A DNA stretch of 64,000 nucleotides from Bombus terrestris (taxonomy: Eukaryota; Arthropoda; Insecta; Hymenoptera; Apidae), in contig NC_063278.1 in assembly GCF_910591885.1 (NCBI RefSeq), positions 20,351,989-20,415,988 of the forward strand, written 5' to 3'. Position numbers and translations under genes: made by a program. The notes below the pieces were generated by a model. That model was given only the letters and a program-made list of their open reading frames with translations, did not search any database and was not told the DNA's origin. Positions 34,401-48,560 of the stretch are shown piece after piece (position 1 is the first letter of the stretch; each line of letters starts with the position of its first letter).

Positions 34401-35099
34401 TTTTCTTAATTTACTATAATTTATAATTATAGAACGCATGATTTTTTTTAACAAAAATATTGCTGATCCTTTTACAAATTAAGAAATGGAGAACTTACGA
34501 AATAATACCAATAAATAGAAAATAAAGTATTAATAAGCAGAAAACAAAAAATAAATGAATTTGTATTATGAACAATTTATATATAGACATGTGGTTATGA
34601 GCAACATCAATTTTATTAATCTTGAAAGTTTGTATTATCAAGTAAAATACTTATTCATCTTTTAGATTTGTACAAAATACTTTATATATCATACTACAGA
34701 TATTTTTATTTACTATTTATAGTTAAACAAAAATTTTGTATTGTAAAGCACTAAGAAGAGATAAAATTTGTTATATTATCCTTTTTACAGTTTTAAATTG
34801 ATTTTAATAAGTATTTTCACACAGTAAATTAATTTTACAAAACTATTATTTCGATAGCAAATAGCTATTTTGACCTTTAGGTACATAATATCCTAGTGTA
34901 GTGAAACCTATATATGTATATTAAAAGGAAATACACATTTTAGAACATGCTGAAATTGGGTCTATAGGAATGTGATTTAGCCCCTACTTATTTATACCAA
35001 ATAAACAGTTCTTTTTTAAATGTATAATTACCACAATAAAACTTTAAAAATTATTTCTTTATACAAAGCATATCGCAAATATAAAATGCGAAATTGAAT
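34401..35099. other. Intergenic AT-rich DNA
   Basis: Nothing was recognised. The right end should include the 3' UTR of the zinc-finger gene that follows on the minus strand. Confidence 0.5.
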
Positions 35100-38000
35100 T
35101 CAATTATTATACATAATGGATGCAGTAGCTAAATTGACCTCTGTATTTGCATCAGATAAATCAGGTAAAGATAACATCACTGGAATCACTTGTATTTTCC
35201 CTGAATCATCTTCTTGTTGCAAGTGAACTACAGCACCTGATTGTAATATTTCATTTGTCATTATTTCATCTGCCATAATTTCTGTAGGTTCAATGTTATC
35301 TGCAGTTACTTCTTCTGTGTAAACTGTTGTGTCTTCCATATTCATTATAACTTCTGCTGCATCAGAAGCTTCTCTGGATGTCTCTTCATATTCCTGAGAA
35401 ATAACATGTATATAAAAAATAAGGATCTAATGTAATAAAAAATAATATAGAACTATAAAATTATGTTTACCTGTTCATATACTTGTTCATATTCTTCTGT
35501 TATTTCTTGTTCTTCAAATTTAATCTGTTCTTCTTCAAATTTAACTATTTGTTCTTCTTCAAACTTAACTATTTGTTCTTCTTCAAATTGTTGATCTGTC
35601 TGTTCTTGATATTCACTTTCAGGAACTTGACACTTTATATTATTTAAACTTTCGTGTTCAGAACAAGAAGAATCTTCTAATAGTTTAGGTTTACTATTTC
35701 GACTAAGTATTATCCTTTTAAATCCAGATCCTCCTAAGCTTTCATGTCGTCTTTCATGTTTATTTTTATCACCTAAATATTTAAAACGTTGCCTACATAC
35801 ACTGCAAGAATATGGTCGTTCATTTGTATGAGTTCTTTCATGACATACAAGTGCACTAACTTGTTTACATCTCCAAGGACAATATCTACACTGTAAAGGT
35901 CTTTCATCGCTGTGCCTATTTTGTCGATGTTTAACCAACTGTATCTTAGTTTTCAATTTAAATCCACAGATTTCACAAGTATGTGGCCTATCTTCAGAAT
36001 GAGATACCAAATGAGTTTTTAATCTGATTTGATTCACAAATCTCTTTGAACAATGTGGGCACGGTATAGTTCCTTCTAATCTGTTATGTGTGACCATCAT
36101 ATGATGTCTTAACCTCACTTCAGAAATAAATGTTAATTCACAATCTAAACATTTCATAGGATCTTTCTCCATATGTGTGTTTTTAATGTGCGTTCTCAAA
36201 ATCATTTCTGTTTTGAATGTCTTACTACAACGATAACATGATGCCCTTCTTTTTTCTGGTGTCCCATCTAACCCTTCCTTCACACCAGGAAGTGTTTCAT
36301 TGTGTATATGAGACATATGCCACTCTAATGATCTAGTTGAAATCATTGATCTATTACATATATGACAAGTGTATTGTCTACCATCTTTATGAACTCGGTT
36401 CCTATGTATAACAAGTGTTGAATGATTTGGAAACTTTTCACCACATACTTGACATGAACATTCTTTTAATCCTCTACTATCGGTCTTCTCATGTACTCTC
36501 ATGTGTAACCTTAAACCATCTCTTCTATTAAATCCAACACCACAAGTATCACATCGATATTGACGTTGATCTTCATGAATTCTTACATGTTGCTTTAAAG
36601 TTGAACTATTTTTAAACATTTTGTCACAGTGTGGACACTGAATAGTATATGCTTTATGAGTATGCATGTGTTTAGAAAGGCTATAAAATGGTACTAATTT
36701 ATGGCAAACTGGGCATTCTCTCTTATTACTTACAGGTTGATGTTTACGTATTCTATGATGTCTAAGACTTGCAGGATTTTTAAAATCAGCTCCACAGTCC
36801 TCACACAAATAGGCTCTTAAAGTTGTGTGTACAGATTTCAAATGAAAGCTAAGTTTTTGTTTGAATGCAAACTTTTTAGGACACTTTGTACATTGATATA
36901 TTTTCTCCCAATTCATGTGTTGTGTTTTGACATGTTGATCCAATGTTCCTTGATGTTTAAACTTTTCACCACATACATCACATAATTGTCCATACTCATT
37001 ATCACAATGTTTTTGTTCATGCTGACGCTTTTTTCCTTTTGATTCTAACTTCTCGCCACACTGTTTACATAGTAATTTTTTTGTACAATCATGATTTCGT
37101 TTTGCTTTATTTGTTGGAAATTCTTCCATGCAATCTTCACAAAAATGCATAATTTTATAATCATGTGATCTCAAATGTTCTTCAAGAACTTCTTTAGAAG
37201 CAAATGTTTCTGGACAATAATCACATTCTAAATAATGTTCTTCTGGAATATAATCTGCTGGTTGACTCTCATCTATTAAGTCAGGTAAGTTGTTTTTAAG
37301 GACTGCATTATTTCTGTCTTCATAAAGAGAAATAATATCCTCATCTTTTAATCTTGTAATTACAATTTTACGTTGTTTTAAATAATCTTGAAAGTCTTGC
37401 AAATTTTTTTTTTTTTCCCCTAAAATTCTTGCTAACTTCTCAATATTTCCTTCTGTATAAGATTCATCAAGTTCTTTTTGAAGATATTCTTTCTTCTTTT
37501 TCGCTTCTTCCCATTTCAATTTAAGCTTTGCTAAATGTGATAAATATTCTTCAGTATTTATATAAGTTTTTTCATTTGTAGACTTTTTCTTGGCCGATTC
37601 TGCAATTTCTATAGCATCATCTTCAATTGTAATAGTTGCATTAAATTCACTATCATCTTTATTAAAATGTATGTTTACAGCAGAATCATTTTCTATATGT
37701 GTAAAAGATCTTTGATTATCTTGACTTTCATTACGTTTAAAGTGACGAGATTCCTCAAATTTTGGAGGTGCAACAATATTGGCATGCCCGCCTAATACTT
37801 TTTCTCGCTTTTTCTTGTATTCTTCTATTTGTTCTTCTATAATCTGCTCTCTTATTTCTAACTTTTTTGTTCGTTCTGGAAATAAATCTTTTTCTTTTGT
37901 AACTAATGTTTCATATCGTTTTAAAATCTTATCCATTGGTTTAATGTCAAAATTCTTTTTCCCTATAGGTTTATCTTCTTTCTTCTCTAATGGTTTATCC

Positions 38001-39415
38001 ATTTTTTTTACTTTTACTAACAATATTTCATTCGGTTTAGATCCTTTCACAGTAACATACATGATGCCATCCTCTTGATTACTATTAAGGTTCAAAGAAT
38101 TGTTTACATCGAGTTTTTGTACTTTTAAGTCTTTATGACTTTTATCAGAAATATTTGTCTGGTAAATATTTTCATCAGTTTCTTCTGTAGATTCTTTTTT
38201 AGACTGTAATAATAACCTGCGTTTTAATATGTTTGGTTGTTTTGAACATTCTTTTGTACTTTCAGAATTATTGACGCTGCGTGGTTCAGTAGACTGATTA
38301 TTACATTCTGTGTCCCCTATTTTAATGTATGTTCTCATACATTCATAATTATACGTTGTTTGGCTAATTTCAGTACTTTTATTATCTGAAATTAGATTAT
38401 TATCAGAAACAATAGCTGATTGTGAACATTGTTTTATATTTTCTTTCTGTTGAATATGTCGTCTTTTTGCACTTGGTATTTCTACTTCATCATCAGACTC
38501 TGCAACATCAGAACTATCAGGTTGAAAAGGAGGATCATCTGGATCAAATTCTTCTATTGATTCATTATCATCACTATTTTGGAGGACAGTGGTGTCTTCA
38601 AAAATTCCAGGTTCAACCTTACTTTCTGATTCTTTATGATCTGTACAAAGTTCCTTATCATTCATAATATTTTCATTATCTTTTAACGAAAAAATTGCAG
38701 ATATTTTTGGTACAGAAGTATATTCTTTACTTGTAGATGGATTTTTTGTATCACACTCAACAGCATTTTCTATCTGTTTTTCAAAACTTCCTACAGGCTG
38801 CATTTTATTTAATTCTGCATTTTTTGTCGCTGTATCTGTGAGAGTAATATGAATAGATCTTAATTTAACTTCTGCTTTTTTAATTTGCATAAAAAATTTG
38901 TAACTCATTTTTAAGTCACAAATACAATCCATACACATTTGAGTTGATAAACTATCATATGGATTTATTTCTTCTAAATGCTTAATTTGTTGACTTAATC
39001 TCATTTGATTACCTTTTTCACTAAAAATATCAACTAACGGAAGTTTCAAACCAGCACAAGTCCTACAATACTTTCTTAATTCCTGTTTTATTTGTTCTGA
39101 TATTGATAGTTTTTTTTGCGCAGATACTTTATTGTGCAAAGAAATTTTAGTTAATTCATTTAAACTATTTGCATCATGAGTCAACAATTTTACACGCGGT
39201 GTAATTTTTTTTAATTCATTAATATCTTTAATCTGACCGAATATTTCTTTATTCGATACTAATCCAGTTTTGTTTGATTTACATGTTGTTTTAACATCAC
39301 TGTCACATACATTTAGGATATTACTAGCAGTATGCTGAATACTATGTAATTTTACTTCACTATAATTATGATCCTTGTTTTTAACTTCAGTGTGCTGCAT
39401 CTTTGACCTATTCAT
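35100..39415 (-). CDS. ZAD and multi-C2H2 zinc-finger protein (transcription-factor-like)
   Basis: This is a large nuclear zinc-finger protein of the arthropod ZAD class. Two coding exons, 39415-35471 and 35393-35100, join in phase to about 1412 residues. A ZAD dimerisation domain (residues about 115-190) shows its two Cys pairs, CRTC at 117-120 and CMDC at 161-164. A long, acidic, Lys/Glu-rich middle with coiled-coil stretches (about 480-720) follows. Then come about 16 canonical C2H2 fingers plus one degenerate one (about 728-1225). The C-terminal tail has a short tandem repeat (KFEEEQIV type, about 1278-1305) and an acidic end. Individual finger specificity cannot be read here and no one-to-one fly orthologue is asserted. 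The start at 39415 is the first in-frame ATG, with stops upstream. Confidence 0.92.
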
Positions 39416-40450
39416 TTAAAGTTTTCCCATTGTATTTTAGATGTGTATTTACAAAGTTTGTATAATCTAAAAAAAAAGCGATAAGTTAATCAAATCAAAT
39501 ATATACATTTGTAACAGTTCATACAAAATAACATAAATAAACATATCTGATTTACCTTTTATGTAAAAATGAAAATTATCCTTTCTGTAACATTACTTGT
39601 GCATGTTGTGTTTATGATACTATTATTTCTTCTTTAATTTTGTACAAAATAATGACACATAGCACATCCCATTATTATAAGTTTGTTGATTTATAAAAAG
39701 TTTGTAAAAATTAGTTTAACTAACTAATATATATTGTTGTTACTTATAGAACGCTGTAGTTATTGATATTTTCAAACTCTTGAAGTTTATGTTTTCTCTT
39801 ACGAAATTGAAAGTACCTTCGATTCCCTCTTTCAAAAAAGATTGTTTTTTTTTATTATCACCATAAGACAAATATAAAATTACATTTTCATAATCACAGG
39901 TATTCATTTTTCATTCAAAATTGAGGTTAAGTGAATATAATCATAAGGAGCATATGAGCACTCCCACATTTAAACATAACGTAAACGTAATCGGTGTGTA
40001 TTATACCAATTTTTAAATTCGTTAATTTTACCTTATAATACTCGTTATCGGGAAGAGTAATAATGTAATTCAAAAGTCTTTCCAAACTTTGACTAATATA
40101 ATTTCTTCGTAATGATATCCAGATGGCGCAACTTAATGGCGCCTGTGGCGTTATGTTATTTTCGGCCTACGCAACAGACATTCTACAGTTCCGAAATTCA
40201 TGACTAGCTTTCAATAGCCATAGAATATTTTCGTATACATTACTCTGTAACATATTACGAAGATCCGTCATAGATTACGATCCGAGAGATGCAAGTTTCA
40301 TGAAAAGAATCGATTAATCTACGCGCACTTTGAAAGGGAAATTTATGCCACGTTCAACTGTCGTCTTCTGAATTCCTTTACCGAAGCTGTGACGTTGTTA
40401 TGTTTGTAATGGCCGCGATTCTATTATTCTATCTTCCCTATACAAAATAT
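39416..40450 (-). promoter_or_regulatory. Upstream region of the ZAD zinc-finger gene
   Basis: A relatively GC-rich patch at 40110-40430 lies 0.7-1.0 kb upstream of the start. It contains three TGGCG strings within 35 bases (40120-40155), two of them as ATGGCGC, and a further ATGGCCGC near 40410. It is a plausible promoter or non-coding first exon. Binding by a Pho/YY1-like factor would fit ATGGC cores but is speculative. Confidence 0.35.
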
Positions 40451-40687
40451 TAAATGAGAAAAATTCAATTTAATAATTAGCATATAATATCAAGTATATT
40501 AAGATAAAATATAGAACAAGTAAGTAAAATTTTTATCATTTTAATTCAATTTAGCAAAAATACTTTTTTATGTGCAGGTAGTGTACTGCGCACTTGCTTA
40601 CTATGAAACCGCGAACAATTCAATTGACTACATAAAAAATTTCACGTTTTTCCTTTTTTTAAAAGTAAAATATTTTTAATATAATTA

Positions 40688-40884
40688 AGCTGTGTATTTT
40701 TATGTAAACGCATATTTTTAGGGATGTAATTAAAAAAGCAGAACCTCGGTAAAAAATTATTTTACATATCAAATATTATAGAAAGTATTGTATTTTGGAT
40801 TTTATATATTTTTTTATATTATGTGCATTCTGTATAATTTTGTATTTTTAAATTTTTTATAAATGCAGAAAAATCTGCAGTCTA
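40688..40884. repeat. Dispersed repeat family A, copy 3 (MITE-like)
   Basis: The right end reads AAATGCAGAAAAATCTGCAG, the best form of the right terminal repeat. The left end (GTGTATTTTTATGTAAACGC) is a degenerate inverted match. The interior shares AACCTCGGTAAAAAATTATT and TTTTGTATTTTTAAATTTT with the other copies. Confidence 0.65.
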
Positions 40885-43121
40885 CTTATAATTCAGTGTA
40901 AATTATTAAATATTTTATTGAAATGTCTTTATACCTAAATAACTTTTAATTTGTCATGGAAAATGTCGCATATAATAATTTTTGATGTATTATCATGTAC
41001 ATTAATGCTTTATGTCAAAGATAATTATTAATTTAAACGATTTAAAAATACCTTTATAATGCTCTAGATTGAATTTATTTTCCATTTATTTAAATTATCC
41101 CTTATTTTGCGTATGAATTTTCTATATTTTAATTACTTAGTTAAAGCTTCAAACATTTTTTTTATTTTAATATAATATTGTAAAAATTATATGTAAAAAT
41201 CTTAAGAAAAATTGTACGTAAAAAGGTAAGAAATGATATAAAAATTATTTCATGCAAAAGAAACGAATGGTGGGGCAGTTTGAAAAGAAAAGAAGCTTTG
41301 GAAAATTATTTCAATCAGATGAGTTTTAAATCAAGCAGTCGAATTACATTCATGTAGAAAAATCACGAATATTTATTATTTCTTCATGATTGATTGCTAA
41401 ATATATTCTTTATTTTATATTGAAAGTCAGTCCATTCTATGTTCATTTGCATAATTCTTTCTCTGTAAAAATGTACTGAGAGAAAAATAAAACTCAAACC
41501 CAAAACTTCTGAATAATAGCGAGCAATTTAGTCAGTATTTTTGATCTTTTTTAAGCTGTAATATGTTAAAAAGGGCTATTTAAGTAAGCAAAATGTCACG
41601 AAAAATATCTTGCAGCCAATTATAAATATATTTAATTTTATTTTAGAACTAAACCTAAATCTAACTTCTATGAAACAAAAATCCCAGAAAATTTCGGTTT
41701 TTTATTTCATGATTTTAAACTTAACCCTAACCTACGTAAATATATGTATTGTGTTGGGGAAAATTCGACGATTCAAATTGATCAATTATTGTACATACAA
41801 TAGTATACAACAATTTCTGATCAGAATGAGTTTTTAGTAGCTTTATACATATTCTAAAAGCAAATAAAAAAATATTAAACAATATTAGGTATAAAGATAT
41901 AAGTAAAAGAAAATGGTATAATACATAAACATTGTTGTATAGTTGTATAATGATACTTAAAATTCTTTAAAATATCGTTTATGAAATATAAAGCAAAAAT
42001 CTATCTTGATCTGAAATTTTTGCACGTCGCTGTATATATTTAACAAGCAGAGTTAACAAAGAATAAAGAAAAATTCGAATATGAAAAATAAAATACAAAA
42101 AACGATAATTTTTTTAAAAAGTTGTACATATTAAATTTACATAAACAAGAAAAATCCTATTCATTCGTAGGAAGAATTGTTGATAAAATTGAAATGATTA
42201 TGCACAAAAATGTACAGATTAAAAATAAAGGAAAATAATATAACAAAAAAGATCACACATATAATCTTCTAATAATCGTATATAAATAAAAATAAGGATT
42301 GGAAAGCTGGAAAAATAAAATATTAATATTATCATATAAAAAGTATTTATTTGGTAGTTGTAATGTTAAAAGGGAAGTTAAGAAATTCTGATACTATGAG
42401 AAAATTTAAATAAATAAATTGTGTATTTTTTCATGACTATTTATTCTTAAATGCATTATAACACATAAACAGATTGGTAAATGTATTATTAACACTGATT
42501 CTTCATTCATAAACATAATATATGTATATCTAAAAACAATAAGGGTATTTTTACAGTGAAGAGTCATATCAACATCAAAAAAAATCACAATATTTCTGAC
42601 AATGAAATTGAACATTAAGCTACAAAAAACAAAGACATAAACAGTAAATTATTGACAGGAATTTTTAGACAAAACTACACTAAGTTTTGTGTATGAAATT
42701 AAACCCCATCTTTATTTAAAAATAACTTTTTTATTACTCAAAATGATGTTTTTAATTTGTTGTGTTTAAAAAATATATATAACAATTGTATATTGTAGAA
42801 TATCATGAATGCAAACATTCTCATGTATCAAATACCATGATTTATAGGTTTAGAATCTATGGTTTTTATAAAACTTTTATAGCATTTGTCATTAATCAAC
42901 AATAATGATTACATTTTGCATCTAATAATACAAATCTTGTAATAAAGATTTGTGTAGATATATAAAAATATTGTTCAGATACTAATAGATTTCATTTTGT
43001 AAGCAGTACAGGTTTTGGAACATTGAATTTTTTACTGTTTTCTTAAATTATTCTTTGATAATACTGTTTGCTTCCCTTTTGCAAATAATACCCTTACTTT
43101 AAAACATGTAATATTTTTCCT
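40885..43121. other. AT-rich intergenic DNA left of the inositol-phosphate synthase gene
   Basis: No gene was recognised. The right part presumably holds the 3' UTR of the gene ending at 43122. Short frames at 41610-41837 and 42406-42615 have no protein-like features. Confidence 0.5.
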
Positions 43122-46100
43122 TTAAATTTTTACTTGGTTTTTGAAATTAACTTTGTGTTCGAGTAAAATATTATTTTCGGGAGGTAACGCAAGACAAGCT
43201 CTTAAGATATTTTCGATTGCTGATCGTTGTCTGAACAATGCATTTACAATTGGTGTTCCTTGAGGAACTAATGGTGCTTTGCAAAGATAAGAAAGTATAG
43301 AAAGTACACTGTGAAATCCAGTGAACTCATCTTTGGTATTAGCTACTTTGAATGTAATACGCGAACAAATTTCTGCTAAAAGAACCAGATCCAAAATAAT
43401 TGGGCTAGCCAATAAAGAATCCTCACATGTATTGTGTATTACAATCGTATTGTGTCCTCCAAGTAATATTTCTGATGTATATTCATCCATCGCCCGTTTA
43501 CTATCACCTAATAAAGAATTAAATAACAATCCTATATTCTGAATAGTAAATGGATAGTAAATAATATATAATATCTAATGGAATAAATATATATATTTTT
43601 TAATACATACCAACATATGGAACATATTTAATAACAACACAATGATCTGGCTTTTCTCCAGGTTGGTAAAGAATTTTATTTGATTGCACCATATCATCTA
43701 CAACATTGCTTTTTGAAATCTAAAAACAGAATTATATTAGAATATTAATATTATAAATATATATTATACAAAATTAGATATTTTCTTTTTCAACAAAATA
43801 CCTCTTTTGAACGAAATTGTTGAGGAGCAGATAAATTATAACCATCATTATTTCCAAGATGGTTATAACTAACAATTGATACTGGCTTAATACCAGCTGA
43901 GACTAGAAAATCTACAAGTACAGACTTTAATTTTGTTTGCCCAGATTTAAAATCATCGCCACTAATGAATGTTTTATGTTGCTCTGCTAATTCCATTGCT
44001 CCTGGTACGAAAGTATTTTGAGGTGATCCATTTATATATGTACACTGAAGCAGTAACATATACACAATATTAACAAATTTTGCTATTAATAATAAAAAGA
44101 ATATTAATAATTTCAATTTAAAAATAATATAGTACTAAATATATTTTACTCACTCCTTCCAAAGCAGCTGCAACAGCAAACACTGTACTTGGACTAATTT
44201 CTGAATGACCTTCGTTAATAGCATTTAATAAATTTTCTGCTGTATCATTTACACCTGGAATTATCTCTGAAAATCGTTCTGTGTTGGCAGTCCATAATAT
44301 AATCACTTGATCCAAATTCTTTGTAGTTTTAAATTCTGTAATGTCTTTTCTAAGTTGTTCCAATTGTTCGAATTTTGTACCATAAATAATGTTATTTGCT
44401 CTTTTTTCCTAAAAGTTAAAAAATATAATTTAGATTTCTTCTTAATATCCAAGTAAATAATAGATAAATATTTAAGGAAAAAGAAAAATTTTATTAAAAG
44501 AATTACCTGATTGGATGCAATAAAGTCAGGATAATACATGCTTTTTCTTGGTTTCATATGCATCATGTGTGGTACTAATTGCTTTTGTAAATTAATGTCC
44601 AAAACTTCCGCACGTTGCATAGCATCAGCTAAGTTCATATTTGAAATATCCCAGCCATCAATTTCAATATCATCTGGATTTACCATTGGAAGCATCCAAG
44701 ACATGGGAACATATACCTCTTCTTTGTTTCCTTTGCCTAATCTGATGGTAGATGCTTGAGTTAAGGAACCATACCTAAAATTTAAATAAAAGCTTTATAT
44801 AATTATTATCTCACTTAAGAAGAAGAATTTAAAAATTCTTTACATTATTATTAAATTATCATAATTACCAATTTGCTTTTTGAATGCCATTCTTTGTTTC
44901 CCATGTCAACCTAAGTTTATTTGCTAATAATGCTGCGGTAATAGTGGTACCATTATTTCCACCCCATCCTACCAACATTAATCCAAGTTTTGGAACTTTC
45001 AGTTGTGTTCTAATTAATAGGTTTGTTGTTACAGGTGTTACCTATTACAATAAATTCATGTTTATATTCTGTAATATATTACTTTCAGACATTTAAAATA
45101 AATAATATTACACGTAGTAATTGTTAATATTTGTATCCAAGGTTTTTTCTACTAGTACACGAGTGATGTACAATACAGGAACCTTTATTTTTTTCAAAAA
45201 TTGAAAAATTCATTTCCAAAATTAAAATCATAGGGTTTGAGCAGCTGTTCATTTTTTTTAATTATTATATTTGTTCCTTCCCCCTAAAAAAGAATTTTTT
45301 AATACAAAATTTGTAAGTTGAATATTTATACAATTTTTCTAAAAAAAAACCTTTCAACCTTAAATGTATTCATCAAATTAAATATCAGAGCCGTTTTTTT
45401 GATAACAGCAATTTATTTATTTATTACAGCAATTTATTTATATAATTTTTACGAAATTTATAGTTTAAAAGAGACATTTAAAAGCTATATTAAGATATAA
45501 GATCTTTTTCTATTTATGTGTATTGTTATTTTCATATATTAAATGCATAGTGAAATTCTATAGTTGATGTTTCATTGCGTATGCATAATAATTACAATAA
45601 GGAATGAGTAAATATCACTAAGGGCGGGTATTTTCGAAGCTTCTCTTACTACCATGCTACATCTTACCATATCTTATTTAATGTATAAAACTATTATGAA
45701 ATGAACATTTATAGAATATAATAATTCATCATAAAGTCCTTTGAGAAATGAATTTTCATAATGAAGAATTGCTTTGTATAATTTTTTTTTTTTTTTTTTT
45801 TTGAGAAAGGAAAAGAACAAGTATGAATAAGTTAATACACATCATTTCAACAGTTTTGAAATTCTTTTTATATCTCCCATATACTTTACAAAAAATAATT
45901 TTTTTGTTTAAAATTAAATTCGATTATAATCTCTTAAATTTAGTAACAACCTGCTAAACATTATTGATCGGATTTATCACTGAATATAAAAATATAGAAA
46001 ATCATTTTTTTCTTATTTTATAATCTTTTTCTCATAATATTCTATTTTAATAATTTGGTAACTATCGTAACAAAAAGGAATATTTTTTTAAATAGAAAGA

Positions 46101-46276
46101 AAGAATTATAAGAAAAAAGTAAGAGGTATATTATATTATAATATTCTGGGTATGCTTACCGTATAATTCCCACTGTTGTCTTCCGTAACATTCGTTGTTT
46201 GATACTCGTACTGTGCTTCGATATAGTCTTCTGTGTATTTCACCTTCGGCGATTCAACGCGAATTTTCAAAGCCAT
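43122..46276 (-). CDS. Inos: Inositol-3-phosphate synthase
   Basis: This cytosolic NAD-dependent enzyme converts glucose 6-phosphate to 1D-myo-inositol 3-phosphate, the first step of inositol synthesis. Seven coding exons join in phase: 46276-46160, 45041-44869, 44774-44507, 44408-44154, 44044-43802, 43719-43611 and 43507-43122, giving about 516 residues, slightly shorter than human or fly (about 560) mainly at the C-terminus. Landmarks are the Rossmann motif VGWGGNNGTT (residues about 63-72), WDISNMNLADAM, YINGSPQNTFVPG, the catalytic block SGDDFKSGQTKLKS, SYNHLGNNDG and the C-terminal LFRQRSAIENILRACL. Intron 1 is about 1.1 kb. An NRF-1-like half site lies near 46640 and a TATATAA near 46682, but which strand they serve is unclear. 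Confidence 0.96.
45781..45802. repeat. Poly(T) tract
   Basis: An uninterrupted T run of about 20 bases lies in intron 1 of the inositol-phosphate synthase gene. It could be the tail of a decayed retroelement or simple slippage. Confidence 0.6.
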
Positions 46277-48090
46277 TTTAGTTGTTATTTAAATTTTTAC
46301 ACTGATGATAATAGTCTTGAATTAGCTTTGCGGCAAATTCACAAAAAATGTACTTCCACAGGAATATTGGTTCAAGGATTATAGATTGATTGAAGGATTA
46401 TACTCTAGATTTAATATCAAAAGATATATATATATATATAAATTAACAATTGATGTATAATCGCTTTTTATTAATCACCATGCAACAAGTGATATATGTA
46501 TATGTATATTTATATATCCGCGATAAAGAAAATAAAGGAAGAAATTCGTAGGCAAAGCGAACGTAAATGATACTCGAAGGTGAATATCCAAAACGTCGTG
46601 TTCGTAGCTGAAACGTAAATGTCGAGAGTTCGCGCAAGCATGCGCTTTAAAAGAAATGCCGTGGCAGCCCCTTCCACCCTATATAACTGGCACCTATTAT
46701 ATTTGATTACCGCTCGGTTTTTATCAAGCTAACTAATCTCGCATAAACTAAACATACGCTTAGTTTGCAACTTCTTATTCTCTCATCTTCCTTACTTTTT
46801 TGTTCCTTATACCACCTTACAACCACATTCTGTGTTTTAACCTTATCTCCTGGATAAATATCTCGACGTTCGAATCGCTCGTGTGTGTGTATATATGTTT
46901 TCTCCAAGTTCTACGTTTTTCTTTTTTCTATCAAGTTCTTGTTTTAGGTTCTACGTTCAACCAAGTTTGTATCGCTCCTGCGTTATGAAAACGTCCGTTA
47001 TTTCGACCAACGTGATTATTTTTTATCGTTAATACGCCAATTATTCTTCCGTTTTATAAATTCATGAATCGTTCCTTTAAATGAAAAGAGACTATAAAAT
47101 CCATGATATTTGGATGATCATAGAACATTTCGAATACCTTGGACTCTCTGACAAGTGCAAATAATATGTAATATTATATAAATTCATGTATATAAATTCA
47201 TGTATAAATACGTTCCAATAATTAATCGGATATCCCAGGTAGAATAAATATTTAAATTAAATTTACATAAGATCATGAGTTATTCCTCTAAATAAAATTG
47301 ATAACAATGAATATATTTAATGTATGAAACAAATATTTACATATGTATATATGTATATATATAGCTACTATAATTATTTAATCTTAGAAAAATATTATGT
47401 CTATATAATTTTGTCAATATTTACTTTTATATTTTTATTTGCTATTATGTATATTATTCAATTAATATGTATATTTGCTGAAAAAATTAAATGAAGTATT
47501 ATATTTATACATTGGCTTATTGAACATAATGAAACTTAATATTTTATTTTTATTTATATTAATCGTATTTCTATATATCAAAATTTTTATGCATATTGGT
47601 TATGTACTTACATGTGTATAAAGCACATTGCACAATATATTCTAAAAAAACACGAGGATTAATATTTATTGAATATAGATATCATACATATCAATTAAAA
47701 ATTTCACTTATATACATCCTTTCATACATTCTAGATATATAAAGCTACAATTTTTTGTAAATTATTAAATAAACTATAACTTTACCGTTCATTAAAAATA
47801 TTTATTAAAAGATACTTTCTTTGTCATAAGAAAGTTTTGTATTGTTACAAATGCTCTACATGTAAGTGTTTCTTTATAAATTACTTGATACGATTAATAA
47901 CTACAAATGCACCGTTTATATAAAATAATTCTACTTATAATTTATGGTAAACTATGGTAAGATTACTGTATTTTCACACAGCAATATAATTGAAGTATAT
48001 GTCATATATATATGTCATGTATGTACATATGTATATATACATACTATACATAAAGTACCTTACCTAAATTACACAAATCTATAAAATAAG
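46277..48090. other. Upstream region of inositol-phosphate synthase and AT-rich spacer
   Basis: The first 700 bases (46277-46990) are comparatively GC-rich, with CpG and a GCATGCGC string near 46638, consistent with promoter and leader. The rest (47000-48090) is AT-rich without recognisable content. Confidence 0.4.
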
Positions 48091-48099
48091 GTATTAACT

Positions 48100-48560
48100 C
48101 GTTTTGCGATTTAAATTATGATTGTTAGTGGATCTGTGAATTGTTCAATTACATCACGTGTAGCTGAAATACATAGATTGTTTCAATCAATTGGCACTCG
48201 GTGCCTCTGGAACTTTCGTAATGGAAGAATTATGTTGCCAGGCCATTCGTAAGACGACCCTCCACGGACGATTATGAGCTATAATCTGTTTACAAAGGCT
48301 GATTTTATCCGAGTCAACGTTAGATGTATACTATATATACGTGTCGTTTTGCTTTCATCCCAAGAAACGAGCATCATCATTACCGATAATGTATAGACAT
48401 ATATGTACAAGGCTGGAATCTTACAAAATCCATTAAATACTATTTAGTAACTTTACTTCGCATCGCATTCTTCCATACATTACTATCGTATGTTCAGAAA
48501 TATTTCTGGATCGATATTTAAGAAACAACATCGACAACTCCCTTATCGTTAATCGTCCAC
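48100..48560. promoter_or_regulatory. GC-enriched non-coding block (candidate regulatory element)
   Basis: About 450 bases stand out from AT-rich flanks. No reading frame resembles a protein. The block contains a CACGTG E-box (about 48155), a TGTTTAC forkhead-type core (about 48288) and other complex non-repetitive sequence. No inverted or tandem repeats were seen that would suggest a transposon. A conserved enhancer or a non-coding RNA exon is possible; this rests on composition only. Confidence 0.3.

Noticed and set aside
46443..46988. Short frames upstream of the inositol-phosphate synthase gene
   Set aside because: They lie on both strands of the likely promoter/leader and have no protein-like features.
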